In this document: positions 35,984 through 44,438 of the stretch, in pieces
Numbering within the stretch: position 1 is the stretch's first letter
Layout: every line of letters starts with the position of its first letter
Assembly (NCBI RefSeq): GCF_003846185.1
Contig: NZ_ML123034.1
Span: 2,828,879-2,892,878, forward strand
DNA length: 64,000 nt
Direction of reading: 5' to 3'
Origin: Streptomyces sp. ADI96-02
GTDB lineage: Bacteria; Actinomycetota; Actinomycetes; Streptomycetales; Streptomycetaceae
Notes under the pieces: generated by a model
What the model saw: the letters and a program-made list of their open reading frames with translations, nothing else
Databases searched by the model: none
What the model was told of the DNA's origin: nothing
Translations under genes and position numbers: made by a program

Positions 35984-36945
35984 CGGGCCCCTCCCGGTCC
36001 GCCGCCGCCGGGGCCCGTGCCGCCGGGCCCCTTCTCCTGGTCGGCCAGCACGACGAGCAGGTCCTCGGCCTGCTCCGCCTTGAGGAGGCCGTGGGCGAGC
36101 GCCCGGTCGGCCGTGGCGCGGGCCATCGCCAGATAGCCCGCCACCATCTGCGGCGCGTGTGCGCGCAACTCGCCGACATGGGCGGCCACGGTGCCCGCGT
36201 CCCCCCGGGAGACGGGGCCGGTCAGGGCCGCGTCACCCGAGCGCAGGGCGTTGTCCAGCGCGGCGCCGAGGAGCGGGCCGAGCATCCGGTCCGGTGCCGC
36301 CACCCCGGCCAGCGACAGCAGCTCCATGGCCTCGGCGACCAGGGTGACCAGGTGGTTCGAGCCGAGTGCGAGGGCCGCGTGGTAGAGCGGCCGGGACTCC
36401 TCGGCGATCCACTCCGGCTCGCCGCCCATCTCGATGACCAACGCCTCGGCGGCCAGCCGCAGCTCCTCGGGGGCGGTGACCCCGAACGGGCAGCCGGCCA
36501 GGCGCTGGACGTCGACGGAGGTGCCGGTGAAGGTCATCGCCGGGTGCAGCGCGAGCGGCAGCCCGCCGGCCCGCAGCACCGGGTCCAGCACCCGGGCCCC
36601 GTACCGCCCGGAGGTGTGGACGATCAGCTGTCCCGGCCGTACGGCGCCGGTCTCGGCGAGCCCCGCGACCAGCGGGACCAGGGCGTCGTCAGGCACGGTG
36701 AGCAGCACCAGGTCGGCGCGGGCCAGCACCTCGGCGGGCTCGACCAGGGGGACGTCGGGGAGCAGGTCGGCGGCGCGGCGTCGGGAGGCGTCGGAGACTC
36801 CCGAGACGGCCACCGGGCGGTGTCCGGCCAGCCGGAGCGCGGCGGCGAGCGCGGGGCCGACGCGGCCGGCTCCGACGACGCCGACGGCGAGGCGGGCGGG
36901 GCGGTCCCTCGCGTCGAGGGCTTCTGGGGAATGTGGTGCGTTCAC
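35980..36945 (-). CDS. Rossmann-fold DUF2520 oxidoreductase-like protein
   Basis: Function not established. The 321-residue product has an N-terminal NAD(P)-binding fold ([23 protein letters not shown], residues about 20-42) similar to F420-dependent NADP reductase and 6-phosphogluconate dehydrogenase-type proteins. The helical DUF2520 domain contains [26 protein letters not shown] and [19 protein letters not shown]. The His-Pro-Ala-Met motif and Asn of SNHL are typical of the family. It is the first gene of the operon leading into panC by an ATGA overlap, so a role in pantothenate supply, such as ketopantoate reduction, is a reasonable inference. A Gly/Pro tail ends the protein. Confidence 0.85.
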   Translation of the reverse strand: MNAPHSPEALDARDRPARLAVGVVGAGRVGPALAAALRLAGHRPVAVSGVSDASRRRAADLLPDVPLVEPAEVLARADLVLLTVPDDALVPLVAGLAETGAVRPGQLIVHTSGRYGARVLDPVLRAGGLPLALHPAMTFTGTSVDVQRLAGCPFGVTAPEELRLAAEALVIEMGGEPEWIAEESRPLYHAALALGSNHLVTLVAEAMELLSLAGVAAPDRMLGPLLGAALDNALRSGDAALTGPVSRGDAGTVAAHVGELRAHAPQMVAGYLAMARATADRALAHGLLKAEQAEDLLVVLADQEKGPGGTGPGGGGPGGAR

Positions 36946-37031
36946 GCGGCGACGGCCTTCCGTTCCAGTCCGCGGGGGGTACCGGACGATTTATCTGCAT
37001 GCTACGCCAGCGTTTCGGCGGAACTCCCCCG

Positions 37032-37052
37032 CTGTCCACAGCCTGTGGGTAA
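37032..37052. promoter_or_regulatory. pair of inverted DnaA-box-like 9-mers
   Basis: ctgtccaca (37032-37040) and tgtgggtaa (37044-37052, reading TTACCCACA on the minus strand) face each other across three bases. They resemble the Streptomyces DnaA box TTGTCCACA with one or two mismatches each. They lie in the divergent spacer between the DUF2520 operon and the threonine aldolase gene. Chance similarity is possible. Confidence 0.3.
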
Positions 37053-37113
37053 CTCCGCGGGCCGGACGGAAACCCCGTGGCCGCGCCCGGCCCGCCCGGG
37101 TGATGATCGTCCC

Positions 37114-38280
37114 ATGGCGGAGACGGATGAGCAGGAGCGGCGACGGCGCAGGGTGACCGCCTGGCGGCGTTCGCACCGGGTGCTGGCGCGGATGAGCACG
37201 GACCGCACCCTGGGCGAGCAGTTGGCGGCGCTGGCCGCCGACGCCGGGTCCGTCCACGATCCGGACGACTACGTGGACCTGTACGGCGGCGGGGTCGTGG
37301 GCGAGCTGGAGCGGCGGGTCGCCGGGCTGCTCGGCATGGAGGCGGCGGCGTTCTTCCCGACCGGCACGATGGCGCAGCAGGTGGCGCTGCGCTGCTGGGC
37401 GGGGCGCACCGGGAACGCGACGGTGGCCCTCCATCCGCTCTCCCACCCGGAGGTGCACGAGGGAGGCGCGCTCGGATCGGTGAGCGGGCTGCGCACGGTG
37501 CACCCGACGTCCGAGCCCCGGCTGCCGACGGCCGAGGAGGTCCGGGAGGCCCCGGAGCCCTTCGGCACGCTGATGCTGGAGCTGCCGCTGCGGGACGCCG
37601 GGTTCGTCCTGCCCGAGTGGGACGAACTGGAGGCGGTGGTCTCGGCGGCGCGGGAGCGGGACGCGGTGGTGCACCTGGACGGGGCCCGGCTGTGGGAGTG
37701 CGGGACGCACTTCGGGCGGGAGGTCGCGGAGATCGCCGGGCTCGCGGACAGCGTGTACGTGTCGTTCTACAAGTCGCTCGGCGGGCTGTCCGGGGCGGCG
37801 CTGGCCGGTCCGGCGGAGCTGGTCGAGGAGGCGCGGGTCTGGCGGCACCGGTACGGCGGCCAGGTCTTCCAGCAGTATCCGGCGGCCCTGTCGGCGCTGC
37901 TGGGCCTGGAGCGGGAGCTGCCGCGGCTGCCGGAGTACGTGGCGCGGGCCAGGACGGTGGCCGCGGCGCTGACGGAGGGGTTCGCCGGGGCGGGGACGCC
38001 GTGGTTCCGACTGACCCCGGAGCAGCCGCACACGCACCAGTTCCGGGTCTGGCTGCCGTACGGGACCGAGGTGCTGGACGAGGCGTCGGTGCGGCAGGCC
38101 GAGGAGACGGGCGTGACGCTGTTCCGGCGCTGGTTCACGGGCGCGGCCGGGCTGCCGCTCGGGATGTCGTTCACCGAGGTGACGGTGGCGGCGGAGGGCC
38201 TGGAGTGGACGGATCGGGACGTACGGGAGGCGCTGGCGGGGTTCCTGGCGCGGCTGGAGGCCGTCGCGGCCGGGGCGTGA
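37114..38280 (+). CDS. low-specificity L-threonine aldolase-like protein
   Basis: This is a PLP-dependent beta-eliminating-lyase family enzyme, likely cleaving L-threonine or allo-threonine to glycine and acetaldehyde. The 388-residue product has YVDLYGGGVVGELERRVAGLLGMEAAAFFPTGTMAQQVAL. The PLP-stacking and binding part contains VHLDGARLWECGTHF, and the Schiff-base lysine lies in SFYKSLGGLSGAALAG. The HRYGGQVFQQYP loop follows. The family is normally about 350 residues; the extra sequence is an N-terminal lead of about 35 residues (DEQERRRRRVTAWRRSHR). The ATG at 37114 starts it. The gene stands alone and ends at a bidirectional hairpin. Confidence 0.85.
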   Translation: MAETDEQERRRRRVTAWRRSHRVLARMSTDRTLGEQLAALAADAGSVHDPDDYVDLYGGGVVGELERRVAGLLGMEAAAFFPTGTMAQQVALRCWAGRTGNATVALHPLSHPEVHEGGALGSVSGLRTVHPTSEPRLPTAEEVREAPEPFGTLMLELPLRDAGFVLPEWDELEAVVSAARERDAVVHLDGARLWECGTHFGREVAEIAGLADSVYVSFYKSLGGLSGAALAGPAELVEEARVWRHRYGGQVFQQYPAALSALLGLERELPRLPEYVARARTVAAALTEGFAGAGTPWFRLTPEQPHTHQFRVWLPYGTEVLDEASVRQAEETGVTLFRRWFTGAAGLPLGMSFTEVTVAAEGLEWTDRDVREALAGFLARLEAVAAGA

Positions 38281-38308
38281 CCCGTCGGTTGTCCCGAGGG
38301 TCACGGGA

Positions 38309-38327
38309 GGCGGGTCCGCCACCCGCC
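38309..38327. terminator. bidirectional hairpin between convergent genes
   Basis: A perfect 7-bp stem (ggcgggt / acccgcc) with a 5-base loop lies between the threonine aldolase stop and the small 60-residue gene's stop, only 5 bases from the latter. Confidence 0.5.
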
Positions 38328-38331
38328 GGCC

Positions 38332-38514
38332 TCAGGTGTCCGACCGCTCCGGCGGCGGGTCCTCGGCGACGCGGCGGCCCGGCGGGTGGGAGAGCCAGTG
38401 GCGGTAGAGGGAGCGCAGCACCGAGCGGTCGTGGCGGCCCGGCGGCGGCGGTGCGGGCTCGCCCAGCCGGGCGGCGCGGTAGGTGTCGAGCATGTGCTGC
38501 TGCATCGCGTCCAT
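38332..38514 (-). CDS. small conserved hypothetical protein
   Basis: Function unknown. The 60-residue product begins MDAMQQHMLDTYRAARLGEP, followed by a proline run and a basic aromatic stretch (SVLRSLYRHWLSHPPGRR). There is no membrane segment. It lies 78 bp downstream of the response regulator on the same strand, so it may be the third gene of the two-component operon. The ATG at 38514 is the natural start of the helical part. Confidence comes from sensible amino-acid composition and position rather than a recognised family. Confidence 0.5.
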   Translation of the reverse strand: MDAMQQHMLDTYRAARLGEPAPPPPGRHDRSVLRSLYRHWLSHPPGRRVAEDPPPERSDT

Positions 38515-38592
38515 GCCTTCAGCGTGCGCCGGTCCGGGCTCCGCCGCTCGTCGGTCGACACGGGACGCCGACCGGCGTCCCGCCCGCGCGGC

Positions 38593-39267
38593 TCAGAGCG
38601 CGCCGCCGCCCGCCCGTACCAGCCCGCTCTCGTAGGCGAGGACGACGACCTGCACCCGGTCGCGCAGGCTCAGCTTGGTGAGGATGCGGCCCACGTGCGT
38701 CTTGACCGTGGCCTCGGAGAGCACCAGCCGGGCCGCGATCTCCCCGTTCGACAGGCCCTGCGCGACCAGCAGCATCACCTCCCGCTCACGGTCGGTGAGC
38801 TTGTCGACGTGCTTGTTCCTCGGCTTCTTCTCGCCGCTGGGCAGCATCGGCGAGAAGCGGTCGAGCAGACGGCGGGTGGTGGACGGGGCGACGACGGCGT
38901 CGCCGCTGTGCACCGCGCGGATCGCGGAGAGGAGTTCGGCGGGCGGCACGTCCTTGAGCATGAACCCGCTGGCCCCCGCCTTCAGGCCGGAGAACGCGTA
39001 CTCGTCGAGGTCGAACGTCGTCAGGATGAGCACCTTGGGCGGGTCCTGCCCGGCGCAGATGCTGCGCGTCGCCTCGACGCCGTCCAGCCGGGGCATGCGG
39101 ACGTCCATCAGCACCACGTCCACGGCCGTGGAGCGCACGACCTCGATCGCCTCCGCGCCGTCCCCGGCCTCGGCGACGACCTCCATGTCGGGCTGGGCGG
39201 CGAGGACCATCCTGAAGCCCGTCCGCAGCAGCATCTGGTCGTCGACGAGCATCACGCGGATGGCCAT
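38593..39267 (-). CDS. NarL/LuxR-type response regulator
   Basis: This is a DNA-binding regulator paired with the histidine kinase just upstream. The 224-residue product has a receiver domain ([19 protein letters not shown], phospho-acceptor Asp in [31 protein letters not shown]). The C-terminal LuxR helix-turn-helix is [36 protein letters not shown]. The ATG at 39267 has AGGA 8 bases upstream; a longer frame to 39315 runs into repeat DNA and is not favoured. Three 20-21 bp repeats fill part of the gap to the kinase gene and could be regulatory. Signal and targets are unknown. Confidence 0.92.
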   Translation of the reverse strand: MAIRVMLVDDQMLLRTGFRMVLAAQPDMEVVAEAGDGAEAIEVVRSTAVDVVLMDVRMPRLDGVEATRSICAGQDPPKVLILTTFDLDEYAFSGLKAGASGFMLKDVPPAELLSAIRAVHSGDAVVAPSTTRRLLDRFSPMLPSGEKKPRNKHVDKLTDREREVMLLVAQGLSNGEIAARLVLSEATVKTHVGRILTKLSLRDRVQVVVLAYESGLVRAGGGAL

Positions 39268-39293
39268 GGGTCTGTCCTGTTCCTGTGGTCCGA

Positions 39294-39354
39294 ATACGTT
39301 CGATGGGCCCGGCATACGTTGGATGGCTCCGGCATACGTCCCGACGGGTCCGGC
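39294..39354. repeat. three 20-21 bp tandem repeats upstream of the response regulator gene
   Basis: Units start at 39294, 39314 and 39334, each beginning atacgt and ending tccggc or cccggc. They lie in the 136-bp gap between the kinase stop and the regulator start, about 30-90 bases before the regulator's ATG. Confidence 0.75.
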
Positions 39355-39403
39355 GGGGTGCCGCGACGGCCGCGGCGAGGGCGCGGCCGTCGCGTCCGGC
39401 CGG

Positions 39404-40609
39404 TCAGTCGGCGGGCTTGAGCGGCAGCAGGGCGCTGATCCGGAATCCGCCGCCGGGCCTCGGCCCGGCGTCCAGCGTGCCCCCGACCATGCCGACCCGC
39501 TCCCGCATCCCGATCATCCCGTGCCCGGCGCCGTCCGCGCCGCCGTCCTCGTACAACTCGTGCGCCGCGCCCCGCCCGTCGTCCTCCACGAGCAGCCCGA
39601 GGCCGTCGTCGAAGTAGACCAGCCGGACGCTGGCGCCCGCCTCGGGGCCCCCGTGCTTGCGGGTGTTCGTCAGGGCCTCCTGCACGATGCGGTACGCCGT
39701 CAGCTCCACGCCGCTGGGCAGCGGCCGGGCCGTCCCCTCGACCTTGAAGTCGACTTCGAGGCCCGCGCGGCGGACCTGCTCGACCAGGTCCTCGATCTGC
39801 TCGACGTCGGGCTGCGGCACGTACTCGCCGCTCTCCGGGGCGTCGCCCGTCCGCAGCACGCCGAGCAGCCGCCGCATCTCGGCGAGCGCCTGGCGGCCGG
39901 TGCCGGAGATGGTCTGCAGCGCCTGCCGCGCCTGCTCGGGGGCGGCGTCCAGGACGTAGGCCGCGCCGTCGGCCTGGACCACCATCACGGACACGTTGTG
40001 CGCGACGACGTCGTGCAGTTCGCGGGCGATGCGCGCGCGCTCGGCGGCCACGGCCACCTTGGACTGCGCCTCGCGCTCCCGTTCCAGCCGGGCGGCACGC
40101 TCCTCCAGCTGGCTGAAGTAGGCGCGCCGGGTCCGCAGCGAGTCGCCCAGCACCCAGGCCAGTACGAACGGCACCGTCATGACGATCACGAGGAAGACCG
40201 ACTGCGCCCAGCCGTCGGGCTCGGCGGAATCGGGCCAGCGCGCCTGCGAGAGACCCGCCGCGCACAGGCTGCACACCAGGCCGAGGCGCGAGGCCCAGCG
40301 CTCGCCGACCGCGGCCACCGTGTAGGTGATGACCAGCATCGCGAAGTCCCAGACGCCCGGCCGGACGTCCAGGACGAGCTGGAAGACGCCGCCCGCGACG
40401 GCGAGCAGCAGCATCTTCTCCGGGGCCCGCCGGCGCAGCGCCACGACCGTGGCCAGGCCGAGCGCAACCGGAACGGCCAGAAGCTGCTCACGACCCGTCT
40501 CGTACTTGCCTGCCACGATCGACGTGCCGGAGAGCCCGAGCAGGACGACGGCCCAGAAGACGTCGACGCCCGTCGGGTGTCTGCGCAGAAAATCGTAGAG
40601 GCGTTGCAC
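39404..40609 (-). CDS. NarX-type sensor histidine kinase
   Basis: This is a membrane histidine kinase of the HisKA_3 class. The 401-residue product has five or so hydrophobic segments in its first 160 residues ([86 protein letters not shown]). The dimerisation helix is [25 protein letters not shown], with the phospho-histidine in ELHDVVAH. The ATPase part has [17 protein letters not shown] and [16 protein letters not shown]. The sensor part is all membrane, so the signal is probably at or in the membrane. It is the first gene of the two-component operon. Confidence 0.93.
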   Translation of the reverse strand: MQRLYDFLRRHPTGVDVFWAVVLLGLSGTSIVAGKYETGREQLLAVPVALGLATVVALRRRAPEKMLLLAVAGGVFQLVLDVRPGVWDFAMLVITYTVAAVGERWASRLGLVCSLCAAGLSQARWPDSAEPDGWAQSVFLVIVMTVPFVLAWVLGDSLRTRRAYFSQLEERAARLEREREAQSKVAVAAERARIARELHDVVAHNVSVMVVQADGAAYVLDAAPEQARQALQTISGTGRQALAEMRRLLGVLRTGDAPESGEYVPQPDVEQIEDLVEQVRRAGLEVDFKVEGTARPLPSGVELTAYRIVQEALTNTRKHGGPEAGASVRLVYFDDGLGLLVEDDGRGAAHELYEDGGADGAGHGMIGMRERVGMVGGTLDAGPRPGGGFRISALLPLKPAD

Positions 40610-40705
40610 GGGATCCAGCGTAGGGACAGAGGATCGGTGCCCGGGTCAACCGGAGGGCCGATCCAGGTCCCGGGACCGTACTCCCCAAGGTGGAGACTTG
40701 CGGGT

Positions 40706-41692
40706 GTGACGGATGAGTGGCGTGGGTGGCGGGAGGCGGCGGAGACCGCTTTGTACGGGGACGGGGGCTTCTACCGGAGTCCGGAGGGGCCCGCGGGCCA
40801 TTTCCGTACGTCGGTGCACGCCTCGCCGCTGTTCGCGGCGGCGGTCGCCCGGCTGCTGGCCTCGACGGCGGACGAGCTGGACACCGACACGGTCGCCCTG
40901 GTCGACGTCGGGGCGGGGCGGGGTGAGCTGCTGACCGGGGTGCTGGCGGCGGTCCCGGCGGGGCTGCGGGTGGCCGCGTACGCGGTGGAGCGGGCCGGAC
41001 GGCCGCCGGGGCTGGACGCCCGGATCGTGTGGTGCGCCGAACCGCCGCAGGGGGTGCGCGGGCTGCTCTTCGCCAACGAGTGGCTGGACAACGTGCCGGC
41101 CGAGGTGGTGCAGGCGGACGGGGACGGCGTCGCCCGGTACGTCCGCGTGCGGGCCTCGGACGGCGCGGAGCGCCTGGGTCCGCCGGTGAGCGGTGCGGAC
41201 GCCGACTGGCTGGAGCGCTGGTGGCCGCTGTCCGCGCCCGGCGGGCGGGCGGAGATCGGGCGGACCCGGGACGCCGCCTGGGCGCGGGCGGTGAGCTCGC
41301 TGTCCGCCGGTCTGGCGGTGGCGGTCGACTACGCGCATGTACGCGGCGCCCGGCCGCTCTTCGGGACGCTGACCGGGTTCCGGGACGGGCGGGAGGTGCG
41401 CGCGGTGCCGGACGGCTCCTGCGACCTGACGGCGCACGTGGCGCTGGACGCATGCGCGGCGGCGGTGGAGCGGGAGGTGCCGGCCGCCGCCGGACCGCCC
41501 GAACTCACCGACCAGCGCTCGGCGCTGCGCGGACTGGGGGTGGACGGCGGACGCCCGCCGCTGAGCCTGGCCGCCGCCGATCCCGCGGGCTATCTGCGGG
41601 CGCTGTCGGCGGCGGGCGAGGCGGCTGAGCTGACCGCGCGGGGCGGGCTGGGCGACTTCGGCTGGCTGCTGCACCGGGTGGGGGCGCGGTGA
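40706..41692 (+). CDS. MidA/NDUFAF7 family SAM-dependent methyltransferase
   Basis: The 328-residue product matches the DUF185 (MidA) family, whose mitochondrial member NDUFAF7 methylates an arginine of the complex I subunit NDUFS2. Visible motifs are [23 protein letters not shown] (residues 21-43), the SAM-binding [10 protein letters not shown] (66-75) and [15 protein letters not shown] (121-135). Later come [21 protein letters not shown] and the family's [12 protein letters not shown]. The GTG at 40706 begins the protein just before the first motif. The next gene, 116 bp downstream on the same strand, encodes the NuoD/NDUFS2 homologue, the expected substrate. Family membership is well supported; the substrate is inference. 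Confidence 0.85.
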   Translation: MTDEWRGWREAAETALYGDGGFYRSPEGPAGHFRTSVHASPLFAAAVARLLASTADELDTDTVALVDVGAGRGELLTGVLAAVPAGLRVAAYAVERAGRPPGLDARIVWCAEPPQGVRGLLFANEWLDNVPAEVVQADGDGVARYVRVRASDGAERLGPPVSGADADWLERWWPLSAPGGRAEIGRTRDAAWARAVSSLSAGLAVAVDYAHVRGARPLFGTLTGFRDGREVRAVPDGSCDLTAHVALDACAAAVEREVPAAAGPPELTDQRSALRGLGVDGGRPPLSLAAADPAGYLRALSAAGEAAELTARGGLGDFGWLLHRVGAR

Positions 41693-41808
41693 GCGAGCCG
41701 CCGCCGTGCCGTCCGCCGCCGTGACCCGCCGGCCGGCGCTCCGAGGACTCGTCCCGTGATCCTCGGCGGGCGGGCGGGGAAGCGGGCGGGCAGGGAATAC
41801 TGTCCCGC

Positions 41809-42951
41809 ATGACGGAGACGACGGTCGGCATCGGCGGCGCGGCGGAGAGCACCGACATGGTGCTGAACATCGGCCCGCAGCATCCCTCGACCCACGGCGT
41901 CCTCCGGCTGCGGATCGTGCTGGACGGCGAGCGCGTCCAGCACGCCGAGCCGGTCGTCGGCTACATGCACCGAGGTGCGGAGAAGCTGTTCGAGGCCCGC
42001 GACTACCGCCAGATCATCATGCTCGCCAACCGCCACGACTGGCTCTCCGCCTTCTCGAACGAACTGGGCGTCGTGATGGCCGTCGAGCGGATGCTCGGCA
42101 TGGAGGTCCCCGAACGGGCGGTCTGGACGCGGACGCTGCTGGCCGAGCTGAACCGGGTCCTGAACCATCTGATGTTCCTCGGCTCCTACCCGCTCGAACT
42201 GGGCGGCATCACCCCGGTGTTCCACGCATTCCGGGAACGCGAGGAGCTCCAGGCCGTGATGGAGGAGGTCTCCGGCGGCCGGATGCACTACATGTTCAAC
42301 CGGGTCGGCGGCCTCAAGGAGGACGTCCCGGCGGGCTGGTCCGGCCGGGTCCGGGACGCCGTCGCCTCGGTCCGCTCCCGCATGGACGTCTACGAGGACC
42401 TGGTCCTCGGCAACGAGATCTTCCGGGGCCGTACGCGCGGTGTGGGCGTGCTGTCGGCCGACGCCGTGCACGCGTACGGGGTGTCCGGGCCGATCGCCCG
42501 CGCGTCGGGCGTCGACTTCGACCTGCGGCGCGACGAGCCGTATCTGGCCTACGGGGAGCTGGCGGACACCCTGAAGGTCGTCACCCGGGCCGAGGGCGAC
42601 TGCCTGGCCCGCTTCGAGTGCCTGCTGGAGCAGACCCTCAACTCCCTTGATCTGGCGGACGCGTGCCTGGACCGGATGGCCGGCCTGGACCCGGGGCCGA
42701 TCAACCAGCGGCTGCCCAAGGTGCTGAAGGCCCCCGAAGGGCACACTTACGCCTGGACGGAGAACCCGCTCGGCATCAACGGCTACTACCTGGTGTCCAA
42801 GGGCGAGAAGACCCCGTACCGGCTGAAGCTGCGCTCCGCCTCGTTCAACAACATCCAGGCGCTCACCGAACTGCTGCCGGGCACCCTGGTCGCCGACATG
42901 GTCGCGATCCTGGGGTCCCTGTTCTTCGTCGTCGGCGACATCGACAAGTAG
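41809..42951 (+). CDS. nuoD2: orphan NADH-quinone oxidoreductase subunit D homologue
   Basis: NuoD is the 49-kDa quinone-site subunit of complex I. The 380-residue product has [13 protein letters not shown] (residues 22-34), [12 protein letters not shown] (51-62), [37 protein letters not shown] and [10 protein letters not shown]. The ending [16 protein letters not shown] is close to the usual form. No other complex I gene is nearby. The quinone-site tyrosine that follows Asp in typical NuoD is a tryptophan here (HDWLSAF, W78). R55 in MHRG corresponds to the arginine methylated in NDUFS2. It likely forms a unit with the MidA-type gene upstream. A strong hairpin follows. Confidence 0.93.
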   Translation: MTETTVGIGGAAESTDMVLNIGPQHPSTHGVLRLRIVLDGERVQHAEPVVGYMHRGAEKLFEARDYRQIIMLANRHDWLSAFSNELGVVMAVERMLGMEVPERAVWTRTLLAELNRVLNHLMFLGSYPLELGGITPVFHAFREREELQAVMEEVSGGRMHYMFNRVGGLKEDVPAGWSGRVRDAVASVRSRMDVYEDLVLGNEIFRGRTRGVGVLSADAVHAYGVSGPIARASGVDFDLRRDEPYLAYGELADTLKVVTRAEGDCLARFECLLEQTLNSLDLADACLDRMAGLDPGPINQRLPKVLKAPEGHTYAWTENPLGINGYYLVSKGEKTPYRLKLRSASFNNIQALTELLPGTLVADMVAILGSLFFVVGDIDK

Positions 42952-42991
42952 CCGGCCGGCGACGGGCCGGCCTGCCCGCTTCCTCCTCGTA

Positions 42992-43029
42992 CGCGTCCTC
43001 CCGGCGGCCTGAGCCGTCGGGAGGACGCG
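42992..43029. terminator. bidirectional terminator after nuoD2
   Basis: A 16-bp stem, with an 11-bp perfect outer part (cgcgtcctccc / gggaggacgcg) and a G-T pair inside, closes on a 6-base loop. It separates two convergent genes, nuoD2 and the coiled-coil membrane protein. Confidence 0.8.
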
Positions 43030-43056
43030 CGCGTTCGCAGAGGGGCGGGGCGGTCG

Positions 43057-44199
43057 TCAGGAGACCGCGCCGCGCAGTTCGGCGACGTCGAACTGCTCGG
43101 TCTCGTCGTGCGCGGTGAGGTCGATGACCTTGCCGACGGTCCGGTCGTCGGCGGTCCCGGTGCGGTGGGCGGCGAGCGCCTCCTCGCCGACGACGTCCGC
43201 GAGGTCCTCGTTCTGCACGGACTCGATCGCGGCGCTCGACTTCTGCGTCCCGAAGAAGTCGAAGCTGCCCTGCGGGACGAGATGACGGCGGGCGGCGGCG
43301 TACGGAACGACGGCCGAGGCGGCCGGCACCGTGCGCGGCACATGCACCGGAGCCGTCTCGGCCGGAACCGCCGTCTCGGCCGGAGCCGTCCCTGCCGGGG
43401 TCGTCTCCGCCGAGGTCGTCTCGGCCGAGGCGGGCGCGGTGGCCGGGGCGGGCGGGTTCGCGGCGGGCGGGTTCGCGGCGGGAAGGGCGGGCGACGAACG
43501 GCGGTGGTCCCTCGCCGTGTCGGCCGCCTCCGCCTTCCCCGTCGGGCCCTCCGCCTCCCCCTCGGCCTCCGCGCCCTGCGGCCCGGGGCGCTCGGCGAGG
43601 CCGCGCGGGCGGCCCGCCCCGGCCCGGCGGCGGGCCTCCTGGAGCGCGGCGTTGCGCGTGAGGTTCATCAGGGCCTCGTCCGCGCGGCGGTAGGCGGCCG
43701 GGGTCGGCTTCGATCCCGAGGCGGTCAGCTCACGGGGCGTGGAGGCCGCCTCGACGGCGAGCTGCCTGCGGCCCTCCAGCGCACTGGCCCGCTCGGCCTC
43801 GGCGTTGGCGTACCGGCGCAGCAGCCCGGCGTGCTCGCCGCGCAGCCCGGCCAGCTCCCCGCGCTTGCTGCGGAGCTTGGTCTCCAGGCGGGTGCGCAGC
43901 GCGCGCGACTCCTCCAGGTCCTGCTCCAGTTCGGCTATCCGCTCCTCGGCCCGCCACTCGTCCCCGGCGCGGGCGCGAGTCAGCTCGGCGACCCGCTGTC
44001 CCGCGGCCCGGTCCCAGCTGCGCATCAGGTACGCGCCGGTCAGCGCACTGGCGGCCACGGCGGCGACCAGGCCGCGCAGGACCAGTGGTTCGGCCAGGAA
44101 CCAGGCGCCGGCGGCACCGACGACGGAAACTCCCGCCACCGCTGAGGGAGGCAGGATTCTGTGAAGGGGCGGCGAATGGCGGTGGCGTCCACGTGGCAT
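43057..44199 (-). CDS. coiled-coil membrane protein of unknown function
   Basis: I do not recognise a named family. The 380-residue product has two hydrophobic segments near the N-terminus (AVAGVSVVGAAGAWFLA and LVLRGLVAAVAASALTGAYL). A coiled coil of about 90 residues follows (from VAELTRARAGDEWRAEERIAELEQDLEESRALRTRLETKLRS onward), then a long Ala/Pro/Thr-rich low-complexity stretch. A conserved-looking C-terminal segment (HLVPQGSFDFFGTQKS to TEQFDVAELRGAVS) ends it. The coil and tail are probably cytoplasmic. The layout resembles cell-division or septum-associated proteins, but that is only a shape similarity. The ATG at 44199 is the first before the membrane segments. Confidence 0.65.
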   Translation of the reverse strand: MPRGRHRHSPPLHRILPPSAVAGVSVVGAAGAWFLAEPLVLRGLVAAVAASALTGAYLMRSWDRAAGQRVAELTRARAGDEWRAEERIAELEQDLEESRALRTRLETKLRSKRGELAGLRGEHAGLLRRYANAEAERASALEGRRQLAVEAASTPRELTASGSKPTPAAYRRADEALMNLTRNAALQEARRRAGAGRPRGLAERPGPQGAEAEGEAEGPTGKAEAADTARDHRRSSPALPAANPPAANPPAPATAPASAETTSAETTPAGTAPAETAVPAETAPVHVPRTVPAASAVVPYAAARRHLVPQGSFDFFGTQKSSAAIESVQNEDLADVVGEEALAAHRTGTADDRTVGKVIDLTAHDETEQFDVAELRGAVS

Positions 44200-44289
44200 G
44201 GCCTGAAATTTACCGTGTGTACGGGGCACTTGGGGGGCGGCCCGGCAATCTGTTCCCCGCCGGTTACCTGACGGGGAGCGGAAGAAGTG

Positions 44290-44438
44290 CAGCAAGATCA
44301 TCCAAGGCCCGTTCCCGCGTTCTTCCCGGTGCCCCGCGCGGTGCTTCCCGCGCGGTGCTTCCCGCACCCTTCCTCCCGCTCTTCTCCCCTTCTTCTTCTC
44401 TCCGCCCCCTTCTCCTCTTCCTCTCCTCTTCCTCTTCC
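44290..44438. repeat. polypyrimidine/polypurine tract and short repeats
   Basis: From about 44378 to 44438 the plus strand is almost wholly C and T (cttcttctctccgc, then cttctcctcttcctctcctc and similar), so the minus strand is almost wholly A and G. Before it, ggtgcttcccgc occurs twice. The tract begins at the stop codon of the solute-binding protein gene. Confidence 0.8.
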
